Below the pieces are notes generated by a model. It was not told the origin of the DNA, ran no database searches, and saw only the letters and a list, made by a program, of their open reading frames with translations. The translations under genes were made by a program, and so were the position numbers. A stretch of DNA of 64,000 nt from Armigeres subalbatus. Lineage: Eukaryota; Arthropoda; Insecta; Diptera; Culicidae. Below are positions 10,990-21,769 of the stretch, in pieces; the stretch's first letter is position 1; each line of letters starts with the position of its first letter. The DNA is taken from assembly GCF_024139115.2 (NCBI RefSeq), contig NW_026943290.1:124001-188000 (forward strand), written 5' to 3'.

Positions 10990-11407
10990 CAGTTCTTCGA
11001 AAGTTTCATTATTCCGGTGGCAAGTCAGTAGAAGTAAGCAGGACGATTGCCGGTCACAATAATCAGTACATCAGAGTATTCGACCTACCGCCGGAGCTAT
11101 CGGACAATGATCTGAGGGCGCATCTTGTGCAGTATTGAAAAGTGAAACGTTTGGTTCGGGAAAAATTTCCACCAGACTTGGGTCTAGACCATATGTTTAC
11201 CGGCGCGTGTGAGGGGAGTATATGTATATCGATATGGAGGAGGAAATCTCTCCATCGGTTGAAATTGCGGATTGGAAAGGAAGAATAATTTATGAAGACC
11301 TTCGGAACAAGGGCTTCATGTGTAGAATGGAAGGCCATAGGAAAGACTCGTGTCCAGATAAAAGCCAGACGGAACAGCAAGACAACAAGCACGCCAGGAA
11401 GAAGTAA
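10990..11407 (+). pseudogene. LINE ORF1 (gag-like) fragment with damaged zinc knuckle
   Basis: The frames, joined across an in-frame stop and at least one frameshift, give VFDLPPELSDNDLRAHL, then LVREKFPPDLGLDHMFTG, then EIADWKGRIIYEDLRNKGF and a knuckle MCRMEGHRKDSC. This is the arrangement of the nucleic-acid-binding ORF1 protein of I-type LINEs, which coats the RNA. In the CCHC knuckle the first cysteine position is glycine (KGFMC), so metal binding would be lost. The stop near 11137-11139 (TGA after VQY) and the shift before the 11222 frame make this a pseudogene. No RT follows; the fragment is isolated. Confidence 0.75.
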
Positions 11408-11572
11408 GATGGACAAAGGAAAACATACTCAGGGATCTTTATAAGATTTGATAAGGCAGCATCCGCAAACATCAGCGGTTACTATACGGTAAATGAAATT
11501 AATGAAGTCCGTGATCAAGGTATATAAAAACAAAGTAGGCTCGTAAGAAAAATGACACTTCAAAAGTGTCGC

Positions 11573-11745
11573 ATTCGCGAAGTCGAAGCAAATTCTGCTC
11601 TTCCCTCCTATGGGAAATCCCATTGCTATCTGTCATAGTTTGAGTGAAACATGGCCGCCATCTCCTCCTCTCTGTTGTTCTACTGCAAAAACCCATAAAG
11701 AACTGTCATTGTTTGTGTGAAGAATTTTGCTTCGACTTCGCGAAT
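11573..11745. mobile_element. 173-bp MITE with ~25-bp inverted termini
   Basis: ATTCGCGAAGTCGAAGCA at the left is matched by TGCTTCGACTTCGCGAAT at the right, with one mismatch or gap in the inner part (AAATTCT versus AGAATTTT). No clear target duplication. It lies 22 bp upstream of the next MITE. Confidence 0.75.
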
Positions 11746-11767
11746 ATTGTCTCATATTGAGCCCGTA

Positions 11768-12308
11768 CACGGAAGAAAAAAAGTACCCAAAATTGAGTAT
11801 TTTTAAACTTACTTTTGAGTTATTTTTTGTCTTCTCTTTCATCCACTCTGTCTTTTGTTGTCAAAAACAAAAGAGCCAAACCAGCCCGGTGGCATCCCTA
11901 TCTCACACAAAAGGTTTGTTTTGCAGCCAACATTGCGCGACCGTATCCCACTGACAGTTCTGTATCCTAATGAGAATCAAATGTGATGTTTGTAAACAAA
12001 ACACATACCATCATGAATTTTACACTGAGATGTTGGCTACAGAAACATGGCGTCGTGCCAGGTGGCTGAGCCAAACAATCCAACGACGCCAGTTCAATAC
12101 GGGAAGCCATTTTTGAGTTTTATTACCTGAGGTCAAAATTGAGTGAATTAAACTTACATTTGGGTGAATAAATTTTCCGTTGGGTACTTTTTTAACATGG
12201 GAGTAAAGGCAAACTACTTCGACCCTACTCATTCAATTTTGGCTTCCCGTACGGATGTTCGAGGTTGGGTGAATTAAACTCACTATTGGGTAGTTTATTT
12301 CTTCCGTG
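11768..12308. mobile_element. 541-bp MITE, ~33-bp imperfect inverted termini, TA duplication
   Basis: Left CACGGAAGAAAAAAAGTACC and right GGTAGTTTATTTCTTCCGTG (complement CACGGAAGAAATAAACTACC) form the termini, continuing into CAAAATTGAGT versus CAATAGTGAGT. TA flanks both ends (11766-11767 and 12309-12310). Inside, GGGT-A-TTTTT and TTGAGTGAATTAAAC motifs repeat. Confidence 0.8.
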
Positions 12309-12310
12309 TA

Positions 12311-13335
12311 GAGCAGCGTTTCGGTTCAGCTTGTGCGAAGATAGTAGTGACGTCACTGTTAACATGCAAACTGAATGTTTACATGTGTATACGCATTGAG
12401 CCTCCCGAATAAAAAATATAATACAAAAACTATTTAACGTAATGTAACATTACTATTGAAAACAATAGGTTTCCATTAAATTTTAATGTTGGCATAACTG
12501 TAGAATCACAATATGATTTATTGTAATGAACCATTCAATGAATCGTAATCGAAGTTTTCGTAATAGAATATACGGGTGGTTAAGCATCGTAACAATACAA
12601 AATTTAGTATTTTTTCATACATTTTTATTTGAAAAACTATAGACTATAATGTTTTTCTATTGTATGAAATATTACAAGCTGGAAAAAAATGTGTGACATA
12701 TTTCACATTTTTCTTCCAGTGTTGGATGCGAGGTCGGTAAAGCAGAACTAAAAGTTGATTCCGCCAAAAATAATATTTTGACATGTTTACATTCTTTATT
12801 TTTTTGCATTTATTTAAATTTTGAGTTTTGAACCAATGATGGTTTGTAGTGTTGTGTGTGTTTCCCTGTGCTTTTCCTCACTGGTCCATGTGAGATCGTT
12901 AGAGGGGATTGAGTTGGCAGCGAAGATGTTTTTCAGGTATGTAATGTTTTAGAATGGGCAAGTGATTTGAATAGCTCTGTTGAATTCAATTGAGTAGCCA
13001 AGTTGAACGTTTTTAATATTGGTTCAATTGAAGTGAATTATAGAGTTTTTCAGATGTTAAATTCACGTACAAGTCAAATAACTTGTTCAATTCACTTGCC
13101 CAATCTAGCATCAGGGATAAAAATATTAAATTATGTTTAATCGATTGTAGGATGTTAATTCCATCACTATTTCCCTGATGGCCAAATGATGAAGAACCGT
13201 CAGGTGGAAGAAAGAAGAAAACTTCATCATTGCGCTTGCACAAAGCTAATCAATAATATTCTGTAGAAGGATTTGAAGAACCTGAAGGGAATGCATGTCG
13301 TTTTTACAAATCAAGACAAAATTTTCAAAACGACT
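12311..13335. other. AT-rich spacer, no feature recognised
   Basis: No coding similarity and no convincing repeats. Two minus-strand frames of 64-76 codons (13013-13440) lack recognisable motifs. Confidence 0.45.
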
Positions 13336-13425
13336 TATCTGCTTTTGTAAACAAAGATTCAAACGACGATTTGGCGAATCTGACAGCTCTCCCACGCAAT
13401 TCAACACCATCAACAGGTAGCGGAA
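13336..13425 (+). repeat. Half copy of the palindromic repeat at 19303-19522
   Basis: TTTGTAAACAAAGATTCAAA through CTCCCACGC and CACCATCAACAGGTAGC matches the left arm and loop of the 19303 palindrome; the other arm is missing here. Confidence 0.65.
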
Positions 13426-13572
13426 TCCTTCACCTAACATTTAATGTTAGGTATAATGATAACATGATAATATCCACGCTATTACTTTGGATCTTGTAAA
13501 GCAATTATGAGTTGGGTGGGATAATAGCTTACTTCAAATATAATTTTCCGATGATAGCTTCGGATGATATTA

Positions 13573-13826
13573 TCACAGAGAAACAGACGACTCACTCAAC
13601 ACATGTTCCATCGTTTACCTTTTTAACGGTAGATTCAATTTTTTGTAGGTGGTCAATCGGCCACTGATGACGCTTCCATCGATTTTGCTTGTGTATGACG
13701 TTTACGCACTACCGCCACCTGGTTGCCGCTTGTCCAAACAAAGTGAATTTAGAATTGGGCGATAATGATTCCGTGACGATGGTTTTGGTTGCATTTTGTT
13801 CTAAGTGAGACGTCTGTTTCTCTGTG
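13573..13826. mobile_element. 254-bp MITE with TA duplication
   Basis: TCACAGAGAAACAGACG at the left is perfectly complemented by CGTCTGTTTCTCTGTGA at the right, extending into CTCACT on both sides after one mismatch. TA flanks it at 13571-13572 and 13827-13828. A related right terminus (GTCTGTTTGTCTGTGATA) occurs at 44198-44215 in the centre of the long-inverted-repeat element. Confidence 0.85.
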
Positions 13827-13828
13827 AT

Positions 13829-14389
13829 ATTATTATTTCAAAAATAAATAGCAACTGTGTGAAATTTTCTAAAGCACATATTAGCCAAAACGAGTATGCG
13901 CTATTACATGTTAAGATACTGAAAATATTCCTATGAACTTTCAATGTGCGGGGAGGGAGGAAGGATGGTTATGAAAATCTCTTATTAAAATACACCAAAA
14001 TTCGACAGAAAGATTTTTGTTTTTGTTTTTGAATAACTTAAACATGGTAATAATATTGATCTCATTACTATTCTGTGCGGGGATCTGTGCTTGGATTATA
14101 TACTAAACGGCCTTCACCGGGAATACATATTGGATCTAGTTTTCTTTAGTAACACCATCAGACTAAATTAAAAACATCAAAATTAGATACTAAGCAAATT
14201 TGTTACGTATTGTAATTAGAAATACATTAGTATAAATTGTTACCATATATTGTACTATAACCTCACTGTAAAACAGTAATACAATTTTGATACTAAATTT
14301 CAAAACATTACGCATCCCATTGAATTTATTGTTTACCATAGAATAAATCGAACATGTATTGTTTGTTCGATAAGCTCTATGGTACATTT
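13829..14389. other. No feature recognised
   Basis: AT-rich DNA preceding the degenerate repeat domain. Confidence 0.5.
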
Positions 14390-15215
14390 TTTTAGGCTTC
14401 TGAACGGGATTTATTTTGGATTCCTAAAATAATCCTTTTGGAATTCCGGAAAGATTCTTTGACTCCTTTTGGAAGCCCAAAATAAGCCCAAGTTGATTCC
14501 GTTCGAAACCCCAAAAGAATTCCATTAGGATGGTCAAAGGACATCCGTTAGTGAATTTTCAAATGTAATCCTTCTGGGTTTACTAACAGAATCCCTTCGA
14601 GCTTCTGAACGAAAATCTTTAGGGCTTTCGAAAGGCATCACTCTGAGCTTCCCAAAGAAATCATTTTGGACTTCCAAATGGAATTCTGATGGGATTCTGA
14701 ACAAAATCATTCTAAAATTCCGAACGGAATACTTTTGATCTTCCGAACTTAATGGACCGTTCAGGGCTTCTGAACGAAATATTTTTCTGCTTCTGGACAA
14801 GGGATTCCGATTAGAACACTTATGGGATTTCCCACGGAAGCCCTAAAAGGGTTTTGTTCGGAAGCGCAAAAATAATTGATTTGAAAACTCAGAAGAGTTC
14901 CTTCTGAAAGCCAAAAAGAGCCTCCGTTCAGACATCCAAAAAATCTCGGTTCGTAAACCCAACGCAAGTCCTTTGTCTGGGTTTCCAAACGAAATTATTT
15001 GGGATTCTGAAAGGAATTCTTTTATATTTCTGAACGAAACTCTTTTAGGCTTCCAAAACAGAATTCTTTTGGATTTTCGATTCGACCTTTTTTGGGCTTC
15101 TTAACGAAATTATTTTATTTTTTTTTTCAAACTAAGTCCTTTTATACTTTCGAAAGAAAATACTTTTGGAATTCCGAGTAGAGCCATCTGAGATTCTGAA
15201 TGAATTTTTTTTCTC
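14390..15215 (+). repeat. Degenerate tandem array, ~30-bp unit
   Basis: Variants of TTCTGAACGAAATNCTTTT and GGGCTTCCGAACGGAATTC recur roughly every 30 bases through the whole stretch. The open frames seen across it are by-products of the repeat. A reverse-oriented piece of the same array is at 15770-15910, on the other side of a 510-bp MITE. Confidence 0.75.
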
Positions 15216-15226
15216 CTGTTTCTGTA

Positions 15227-15736
15227 CCGTGAATAATTAAATTTCAGACACACTCAAACTTCGGACGCTTCAATTCGTATGGAAAATTATCTGAAATATT
15301 TCATCGAAATGTTTCATTATGCTTGGTTGGAAGGACTAATAGTTTTAGCTTGTTTTAGTATAGTTACATTCTAACAAGACATGTTAAAACAATGGGACGA
15401 AATTATTTAAAGACAGCCTGAGCTGTGCAGTGAGCATTGTTTTCAATTATTCTTCCCGGTACTGTGTAATCAGGTGTCCGAAGTTTGAATATTTGTGTCC
15501 GAAATATGAATCCAACCCCACCCGTGTCCGAGGTTTGAATCAAACAGAAGCCGGACATTTTCATAAATTACAAACATTCTTCGCAATATCTTGCACATAT
15601 TAAATACGTAGTTCAAAGATGAATACTATACTTAGTGATTGCAATGTTGATTTTAACGGTGTGATTTAAAATGCGAGTAAACAGGATGATTTTACATCAG
15701 AAAGTGCTTAAGCGTCCGAAGTTTGAGTTTGCACGG
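15227..15736. mobile_element. 510-bp MITE inserted in the ~30-bp array, TA duplication
   Basis: Ends are CCGTG...CACGG, followed inward by CTCAAACTTCGGACGCTT on the left and AAGCGTCCGAAGTTTGAG on the right; the left copy has ~20 extra bases before this block. TA flanks both ends (15225-15226 and 15737-15738). Several internal copies of GTGTCCGAAGTTTGAAT occur near 15475-15540. Confidence 0.75.
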
Positions 15737-15769
15737 TATAAGGGATAGCAAATCTTTTTTGTTTTGGCA

Positions 15770-15910
15770 TTCCAAATCTTAAAAGATTACATTCGGAAGC
15801 CAAAAGGGTTTGTTCAAAAGCGCAAAAGGTATTGGTTCGAAAGTCCAAAAAGAGTTCCGTTCAAAAGCCCAAAAAAGGGCGAAAGACCAAAAGTTCTTCG
15901 TATGTAAGTC
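15770..15910 (-). repeat. Degenerate ~30-bp array, reverse orientation
   Basis: TTCGGAAGCCAAAAGGGTTT, GTTCAAAAGCGCAAAAGG and GTTCGAAAGTCCAAAAAGAG are reverse complements of units in 14390-15215. The array therefore switches orientation across the MITE. Confidence 0.65.
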
Positions 15911-15916
15911 CGTAAG

Positions 15917-17530
15917 TCAGAGCTCAGAGCTGGAACTTGTCTGTGGGACGCTTTGCCCCACAATGCCAGCCGCTGTCGAAACCATTACACTAGTCTTGAA
16001 AACACCGACAACAGCCAGCACTGGGGAAGCGCTTTGTGTAATATTTCTTCGACGATTCGTCCCTTTCCCGGATGAGAGGACTGCTGCTGCTTGGTAGCGA
16101 CTTGGAATTTTTGGCGAGACAGTATCTGTTGGCGGTTGGAATAAACGTGTACTGACCTGTAGGATGTTTTGCCCCACAGTGCCATCCGTTGCCAAAATTA
16201 CTACACGATTGTATACTGATCTACCGGAAACAGCCGGCACTGGGGAAAGGCTTCGTGTAGCTCTGCCGATGAGATAATTTTGCTGATACCGTTTTAAGAC
16301 CTCCCACCATTCAGAGTTGCTCGTAAAATCGCGTTTATTGCAAAAACACCACCAGCTTCTTTGTTCTTCCATCACTCATCACTCGTTCTCCTGTCGTTCT
16401 TTCTCATACTTCCGGCAATGCAAAATAAGGTGTCGTACGTCGTTAACGGTTCCACAGCAATCGCAGGTGGGCGGAGGATCCTTTTTCAGCAGGAAAGTGT
16501 GGGTAAGCCGCGGGGGCCAATCCTCAACCGTGTTAGGGCACGGGTCTGCCCATCTATTCGTATCATATTTTATCTCCCTCAGCTTAGCGTCTCTAGACTC
16601 ATACCACTGGCGGTCTCACCGGAGTCGTATCGCCTGTTTCACCATTCGTAGCGCATCTTCGCCAGGGATAGGCGTGTCGATGACAGGCTGTTCCCTGGCC
16701 TCGTTCGCTAGTTGATCAGCCACAGTATTTCAGCTCACACCAGTATGCCCGTGGATCCAGCAGAAACGGACAGTTTTGTTTTGTGCTGTTTGTTCTATTT
16801 CCTGGATTCACGGATGTTTCCCGATTCTAACGCCATCAAGCAGCTTGCAGAGTTCGTTAGTATCACCATGTCGTCGTTGATATTTTGCATAGTTACCCCC
16901 TTCTTGATGGCATACGCCTCCGCCGAGAAGACGCTGCATTCTTTCGGGAGACTAAACTTTCGGACTAAGCCATGGGAGTGGAAGGCGGACCCTACCTTGT
17001 CATCATGCTTGGAGCCATCTGTGTGAATTACTGTCGATCTGTGAAATTTGGTCGAAAGTAGATGTTGGACGACTGGACGAACTCTGTATGGTGGGTCGCC
17101 GGCTCAAACATTGTTCTTTACATTCCATACTATCGATGGTTTACGTGCGTGTCGAGCACGATTGCTCTGCCTTATAAGCTGTCCAACAGCGGGAAGCGCT
17201 GTACCCGTTACTTCGAGTATACGGTCGGAAGCTCGATGAACCAGTGGAAGGATGCTGTTTTGTCGACTTCTAGCGAACATCCGAATGGCCGTCCGTGCGA
17301 TAGACTGAACTGCCAATAGTTTGAACGGTAGATTGCCTGCTTCAGCCATGATTGATTTAATCGGGCTAGTTACGAATGCTCCTGATGCGTAGCGGACCAT
17401 TGTGTTGTATGCAGGAACGAGACTTTGCAGTGTTTCCGGACCTCCTCGGCTAACTAGTCCTATTCCATATGTCAACTTTGCGGTGATTAAAGCCGAGCCC
17501 ACCTGCAGAAGAGTCGTGTGATTGCCACGC
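15917..17530 (-). pseudogene. LINE 3' part: RT C-terminus, RNase H, terminal zinc motif
   Basis: Read on the minus strand: the end of the RT region (TYGIGLVSRGGPETLQSLVP, then NLPFKLLAVQSIARTAIRMF, 17500-17250); RNase H with TDGSKHDDKVGSAF and SAEAYAIKKGV (about 17015-16900) and ILTNSASCL (about 16870-16845); and a terminal motif CDCCGTVNDVRHLILHCRKY (about 16475-16415). This order is that of RNase H-bearing LINEs of the I/Loner/R1 type. The RNase H aspartate normally in ILTDS is asparagine here, and stops and shifts interrupt the frame, so the enzyme is dead. The region 15917-16375 is probably the 3' untranslated part. The RT catalytic core lies upstream and is missing. Confidence 0.8.
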
Positions 17531-17534
17531 GGAA

Positions 17535-17660
17535 GCTAGCTTGGCACACTGGCCACTTCTGGAGGTTTTCTGGGAACCTGATTCCCACCACGGAAGTGTT
17601 CACTTTTTGAATGCTTCTGAAACTCAGATTGCGTCACATCATACTTCATGATCTTCCAAC
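17535..17660 (+). repeat. Repeat related to the 43-45 kb element subrepeats
   Basis: GGAAGTGTTCACTTTTTGAATG followed by CTTCTGAAACTCAGATTGCG and CATACTTCATGATCTTCC resembles segments at 22495-22565 and 22845-22925, and the ACTTCATGATTTC blocks of 43480-44720. Relationship is distant. Confidence 0.4.
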
Positions 17661-18321
17661 TAGAAGTGTGTGCCGTCGCCGACAGTTTTTAACACGCCGC
17701 CGCCAACGACATTTTTGCATCGGCGCGCCGCCGGTTTTAAATTTTCCACGCTGATCTATAATTTTTTATGCCGATTAAAATTTGAAGAAATCCGCAAAAC
17801 TTTCTGTGCAAATTCCGAAGATTCAGTGGAAGTTCTTGTTAAAATTTCAGCTAAAAACTTCGTGTAGAAATTGCGAAGGATTTCCCGCAGAAATAAAAAA
17901 AAAATCATTGAAATTGATTGAAGAGTCGTTCGACAAAAAGCCAATTGGCCGAAGACCACAAGGCTGAAAGTTGTTTGGCCGAATATGTAGTTTAACCGAA
18001 AAGACTATTTGGTAGAAGCAAAGCTGTTGTGAAATCTTCGATTATGTTTACTTCTTGTTTGTTCATGTTCACCACTTCCTTACAAAGAAAAAAAAATTTG
18101 ATGTCCAAAACTAATTTTGATATGGGTTTCTTATAACAAAATAAGTACACATTTTGATGTCCTACCATTCTATTAAGTAATATACAGCAAAATGAGATAA
18201 AAATATGTACTCAATCATGATGATTCATATTTGAAAACAAATTATAAATCATTTTGATGTCAAGATCAAAATATGTTTTGTATATGCTCTCATTATGTTT
18301 TCAGACTTTGCTAAGGTATCA

Positions 18322-18535
18322 AAAGCCAGTCCACGTTAAATTTCGGACACTTAGACAATGTCTAATTGATTTGTAGCCATTTAATCAATTTGGACGAGAA
18401 TGAAAACTGCTGAAAGCATCACGTAAAGCTGAGAGATTCATCTGTCGTGTAAATTAATCTTCTCGGTGGTTTGTGAAAATTTAAAAAAATCGCATTGTAT
18501 GATGGGTGTCCGAAATTTAACGTGGACAGGCTTTA
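18322..18535. mobile_element. 214-bp MITE with ~30-bp inverted termini
   Basis: AAAGCCAGTCCACGTTAAAT at the left is matched by ATTTAACGTGGACAGGCTTT at the right with one mismatch, and the match continues through TTCGGACAC. No clear target duplication. The 18.5-kb 16-bp array starts directly to the right. Confidence 0.8.
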
Positions 18536-18719
18536 GCTTAAGGTTATTTGGTCGAACAGTTCCTTTAACTAAAAAAACCCTCGGAAAGCTTAATAGCCGA
18601 ATATACCCTTTGGCCGAAATAGTGGTTTGGTCGAAAGGGCCATTTAACCGAAATGGAGATTCGGTCGAAAGTTTGGTTCGGTTGAATTGGTCATTCTGGA
18701 TATTTTCAAGACATTAACC

Positions 18720-19160
18720 GGAGAATTTTTTTTCACCTCAAACATTTTATGGACTCCCCAGAAAATTCTTCAAGTTTTTCCAGAATATTTTTTTGGAAAT
18801 TATTTTCGGATTTTACACATGAATTACAATTTTCGAGATCTCTTTGGAATTACCAAGAGGAGCTCCTTGGATTTACCAAGGAAAATTCTTGGAGTTTACA
18901 TGAGTTTCCACGAGAGTTGTTCCTAATTTCGACAGAAAAATATTCAGAATATCCACTGAAAGGGTCAAAGACTATTATTCTTCCATTTACTTCCACTATT
19001 CACTTTTTATGGATCAACAAGCAGATACGTATTTCGTTTCCTACTTGGAAACTTCTTCAGTGTTTGCTCTAAAATAATTAATCATCCACTGAAAGTTCCT
19101 ACTGAGTTTCTGTTGAGCATTCTTTGAAATTTACACAGAAAATTGTAACTGGTAAAAGGG
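18720..19160. repeat. Degenerate GAAATTTTC-rich repeat
   Basis: Variants of CCAGAAAATTCTTC, GGAAAATTCTTGG and GAATTTCC recur every ~30-45 bases. The same style of sequence occurs at 17765-17930, 19530-19620, 21770-22435, 27540-28540 and 35263-36960. No functional gene can be inferred from the frames it leaves open. Confidence 0.5.
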
Positions 19161-19302
19161 ATGCTTTAACGTTGACTTCCTCAATCTAGATTGTTTAAAA
19201 CTGCTAGTTTGTTATCCTTTATTAGAGTGATTTTTTTTTGCAGGGATAAGTTTATCACTAGACGGCTAGTTTGGCCTAGTCAACTTTAAGACAACGCTCG
19301 CA

Positions 19303-19522
19303 TACTTATTCAAGAGGACGTATGTGATTTTGTAAACAAAGATTCAAACATCGATTTGTCCAATCTGATGGGACTCCCACGCATACCAACACCACCAACA
19401 GGTAGCCGTAGCCTCCATCTTTCTGGCTATGGTGATGGTTTGCGTGGGAAGGCTATCAGATTGGATAAATCGACGTTTGAATCTTTGTTTACAAAATCAC
19501 ATACGTCCTTTTGAATAAGTAC
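19303..19522. repeat. 220-bp palindrome (foldback element), ~80-bp arms
   Basis: The left arm from TACTTATTCAAGAGGACG to about 19385 is complemented by the right arm ending at 19522 with only a few mismatches; both arms contain TTTGTAAACAAAGATTCAAA. The loop holds CACCACCAACAGGTAGC. A half copy is at 13336-13425, which shows this is a dispersed element rather than a local inversion. Confidence 0.85.
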
Positions 19523-20123
19523 CCGAGAATGGATAAAATGCTTGCAATTTTAAAGGATTTTTTAGATTTCTGCAGAAAATTCTTTCTATTTTCGATATTT
19601 TCGTTAAAAACTATTTTCGATAAGAAAAAAAAATGGCCAAATTCTAATTTGGCCGAAAAGCCGTTTACCCTAACAGGTCGTCTGGCCGAAACGATCGTTG
19701 GCCGAAAATTTCGTTTAGCCGAAACGGGTTTTTGACAGAATGGGCCATTTGACTGAACGGGTAATATTGTCAAAAATAACCGCTCGTTTATCCAAATGGC
19801 CTTTTTGTCATTTGACTATGGAACAAAATTCCGTAGCCTCTTTACTTTCATGTCGATACTACCATCCAGTCGATCGACATCCAGCTTAATACCATTTAGC
19901 AAAACTGAAAGTTTAGCGGAAACTGTCATCAGGTTAATACTGGTTTGATCGAAAACGACGTACAGCGAAAAGGAACATTTGGCCGGACTTGTAAAAAGTT
20001 GTTTGCAGGTCATTTGGCTAAAAATGCCGTTCGGCCGAAAAAGTCATTTAACCGAATAGATCAATTGACCAAAAACGTCTTTCGGTAAGAATTCCCAGAA
20101 TTGTTTTTCTGCTATGCGATGCC

Positions 20124-20224
20124 TAAGGGCCAATTTCTTCACCTCCGCTTAACTCTTAAGCGGTGCTTACCCATACGATTAAACCGGGTTTAAGCACTAA
20201 GCGGAGGTGAAGAAATCGGCCCTA
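20124..20224. mobile_element. ~100-bp MITE, ~27-bp inverted termini
   Basis: AGGGCCAATTTCTTCACCTC at the left and GAGGTGAAGAAATCGGCCC at the right are complementary, continuing through CGCTTA. TA is present at both outer edges. A single arm of the same family is at 63238-63292 in reverse orientation. Confidence 0.8.
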
Positions 20225-21004
20225 AGTGCACAAATTTAATTATAAACCAGTCGGAATATGCGAATGGAATATGGAATATGCGATGTCAACAAATGAAACT
20301 GGAATAAACTCGTAAAATAGCCTACTGTGCAGGAACATTTATTTTAAACGTGCATTTTTATGCGATGTGGGGTCGTCTGGATTGTCATTTGGCAGAAAGA
20401 GCCATTTGGCCCAAAAATGTCCTTTCTGCAACCTTCTTTGAAAAGTGTCGTACGGCTGAATTTATCATTTTGTCAAAATGGCGTTTAGCTGAATAGGTAA
20501 TTTGACAGAAAAAGCCGTTTGGACGAAAGGATAGATTTGCAGAAAGCACTTTTCCGGGACAAATGACCAATGACCATTCCAATTAAACGGCATTTTCGGT
20601 CAAATGATCTATTCGGTAAAATGATTTTTTGTCAGCCCATGTCTGTCTGTTCGTGTGTATGTATGTGTGTATGTGTGTGCACAAAAGCTATGAAAACATT
20701 AGACAACTTTTCGTATAGTAATCCTCAACCGATTTTCTCGCAACAGGGGACAAAGCCTTGTTGATCACTATTGAGTTTTATAACGATCGGTCATTGCGAT
20801 TCAAAGTTATGAAGAAAATGGTACATATAAACCCCATATAAGGTCTTAACTAAATGCGAGAAAGGCACCACCAACTGCGTTTTTCAGATGTATGTCGCTT
20901 TAGGTCAAACCATTTTCGACCTGATAACAGATTGCTTCAATTCGGCTTAATGGGATTTGGTTAGATGACTTTTGGCTTAAAGGTCAGTATCGACTTAAAA
21001 AGTA

Positions 21005-21246
21005 CACTAATAAAAATCCACACATTTTTATTGGCAAAAAATCTAAAGAAATTTACAAATAAATTTTATGTGTGCGTTAAGAACCACCCGCTATAGGAGA
21101 ATCCACATAAAGGTTATTAGTTAATGACGGTTATGTGTGTTTCCACATATATGCTATGCGAATCCACATAGCCATTATCTGGGAAATGCTATAGCCAAAA
21201 TTTATGTGTGCCACACTTAATGGATATGATTGGATTTTTGTCAGTG
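21005..21246. mobile_element. 242-bp MITE with TA duplication
   Basis: Termini CACTAATAAAAATCCA and TGGATTTTTGTCAGTG (complement CACTGACAAAAATCCA) match at 14 of 16 positions. TA flanks at 21003-21004 and 21247-21248. Internal subterminal motifs TTATGTGTG and CCACATA recur. Confidence 0.8.
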
Positions 21247-21769
21247 TACAGAGGTTACGAAGTTTCAGTCATTAGGCCAAACGGATATATTTTTTAACTA
21301 AATTACCCGTTCAGTTATTTACATTTGGCAGTTGTTGGCCCAAACGATATTTTCGGCCAAATAGCCCATTCTGTCAAACGATCATTTCGGCCAAACGACC
21401 TGTTAGAACAAACGACTTTTTCGACCAAATTACCAATTCGGTCGTATGTCGCTTTTGGCCAATGGAATTTCCCAAAAATTTCTTATGGACAATACACAAG
21501 TCGTTCGATAACTGCAACATGTTTTCGTTTCAGTTAGCACAGGCTGTTCGATAACTGCGACGTATTATAGACGTCAAATGATTGTCAGAGGACATCAGAT
21601 GCAACAGAAGTGCACCTGACTGTGCAGTGCAATGCAGCTATCATCGACTTTGAAATCGTTTTAAAGTTCAGCTGATAACTGCAAAACTGATGTAACTATC
21701 GAATTGCAGTAGCATTGTAATTAAATGACTTCCAGTTATCGAACGTGTATTGTACAAACAATTTCCTGT

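Larger units (their letters stand above)
17931..21480. repeat. Scattered short arrays of a ~16-bp GGCCGAAA family
   Basis: Arrays of units such as TTTGGCCGAAAAGCCG and TTTAACCGAAAAGACT recur at about 16-18 bases. The clearest blocks are 17931-18010, 18537-18690, 19640-19770, 20000-20095, 20385-20640 and 21330-21450. Orientation is mixed: GGCCGAAA blocks dominate up to 20.1 kb and TTCGGCCAAA blocks appear after 20.58 kb. Between blocks lie a GAATTTTC-rich family, MITEs and a TGTGTGTATG microsatellite (20650-20685). The unit resembles the GGTCGAAAGGACAAAA family of 28.5-35.3 kb. Confidence 0.65.
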
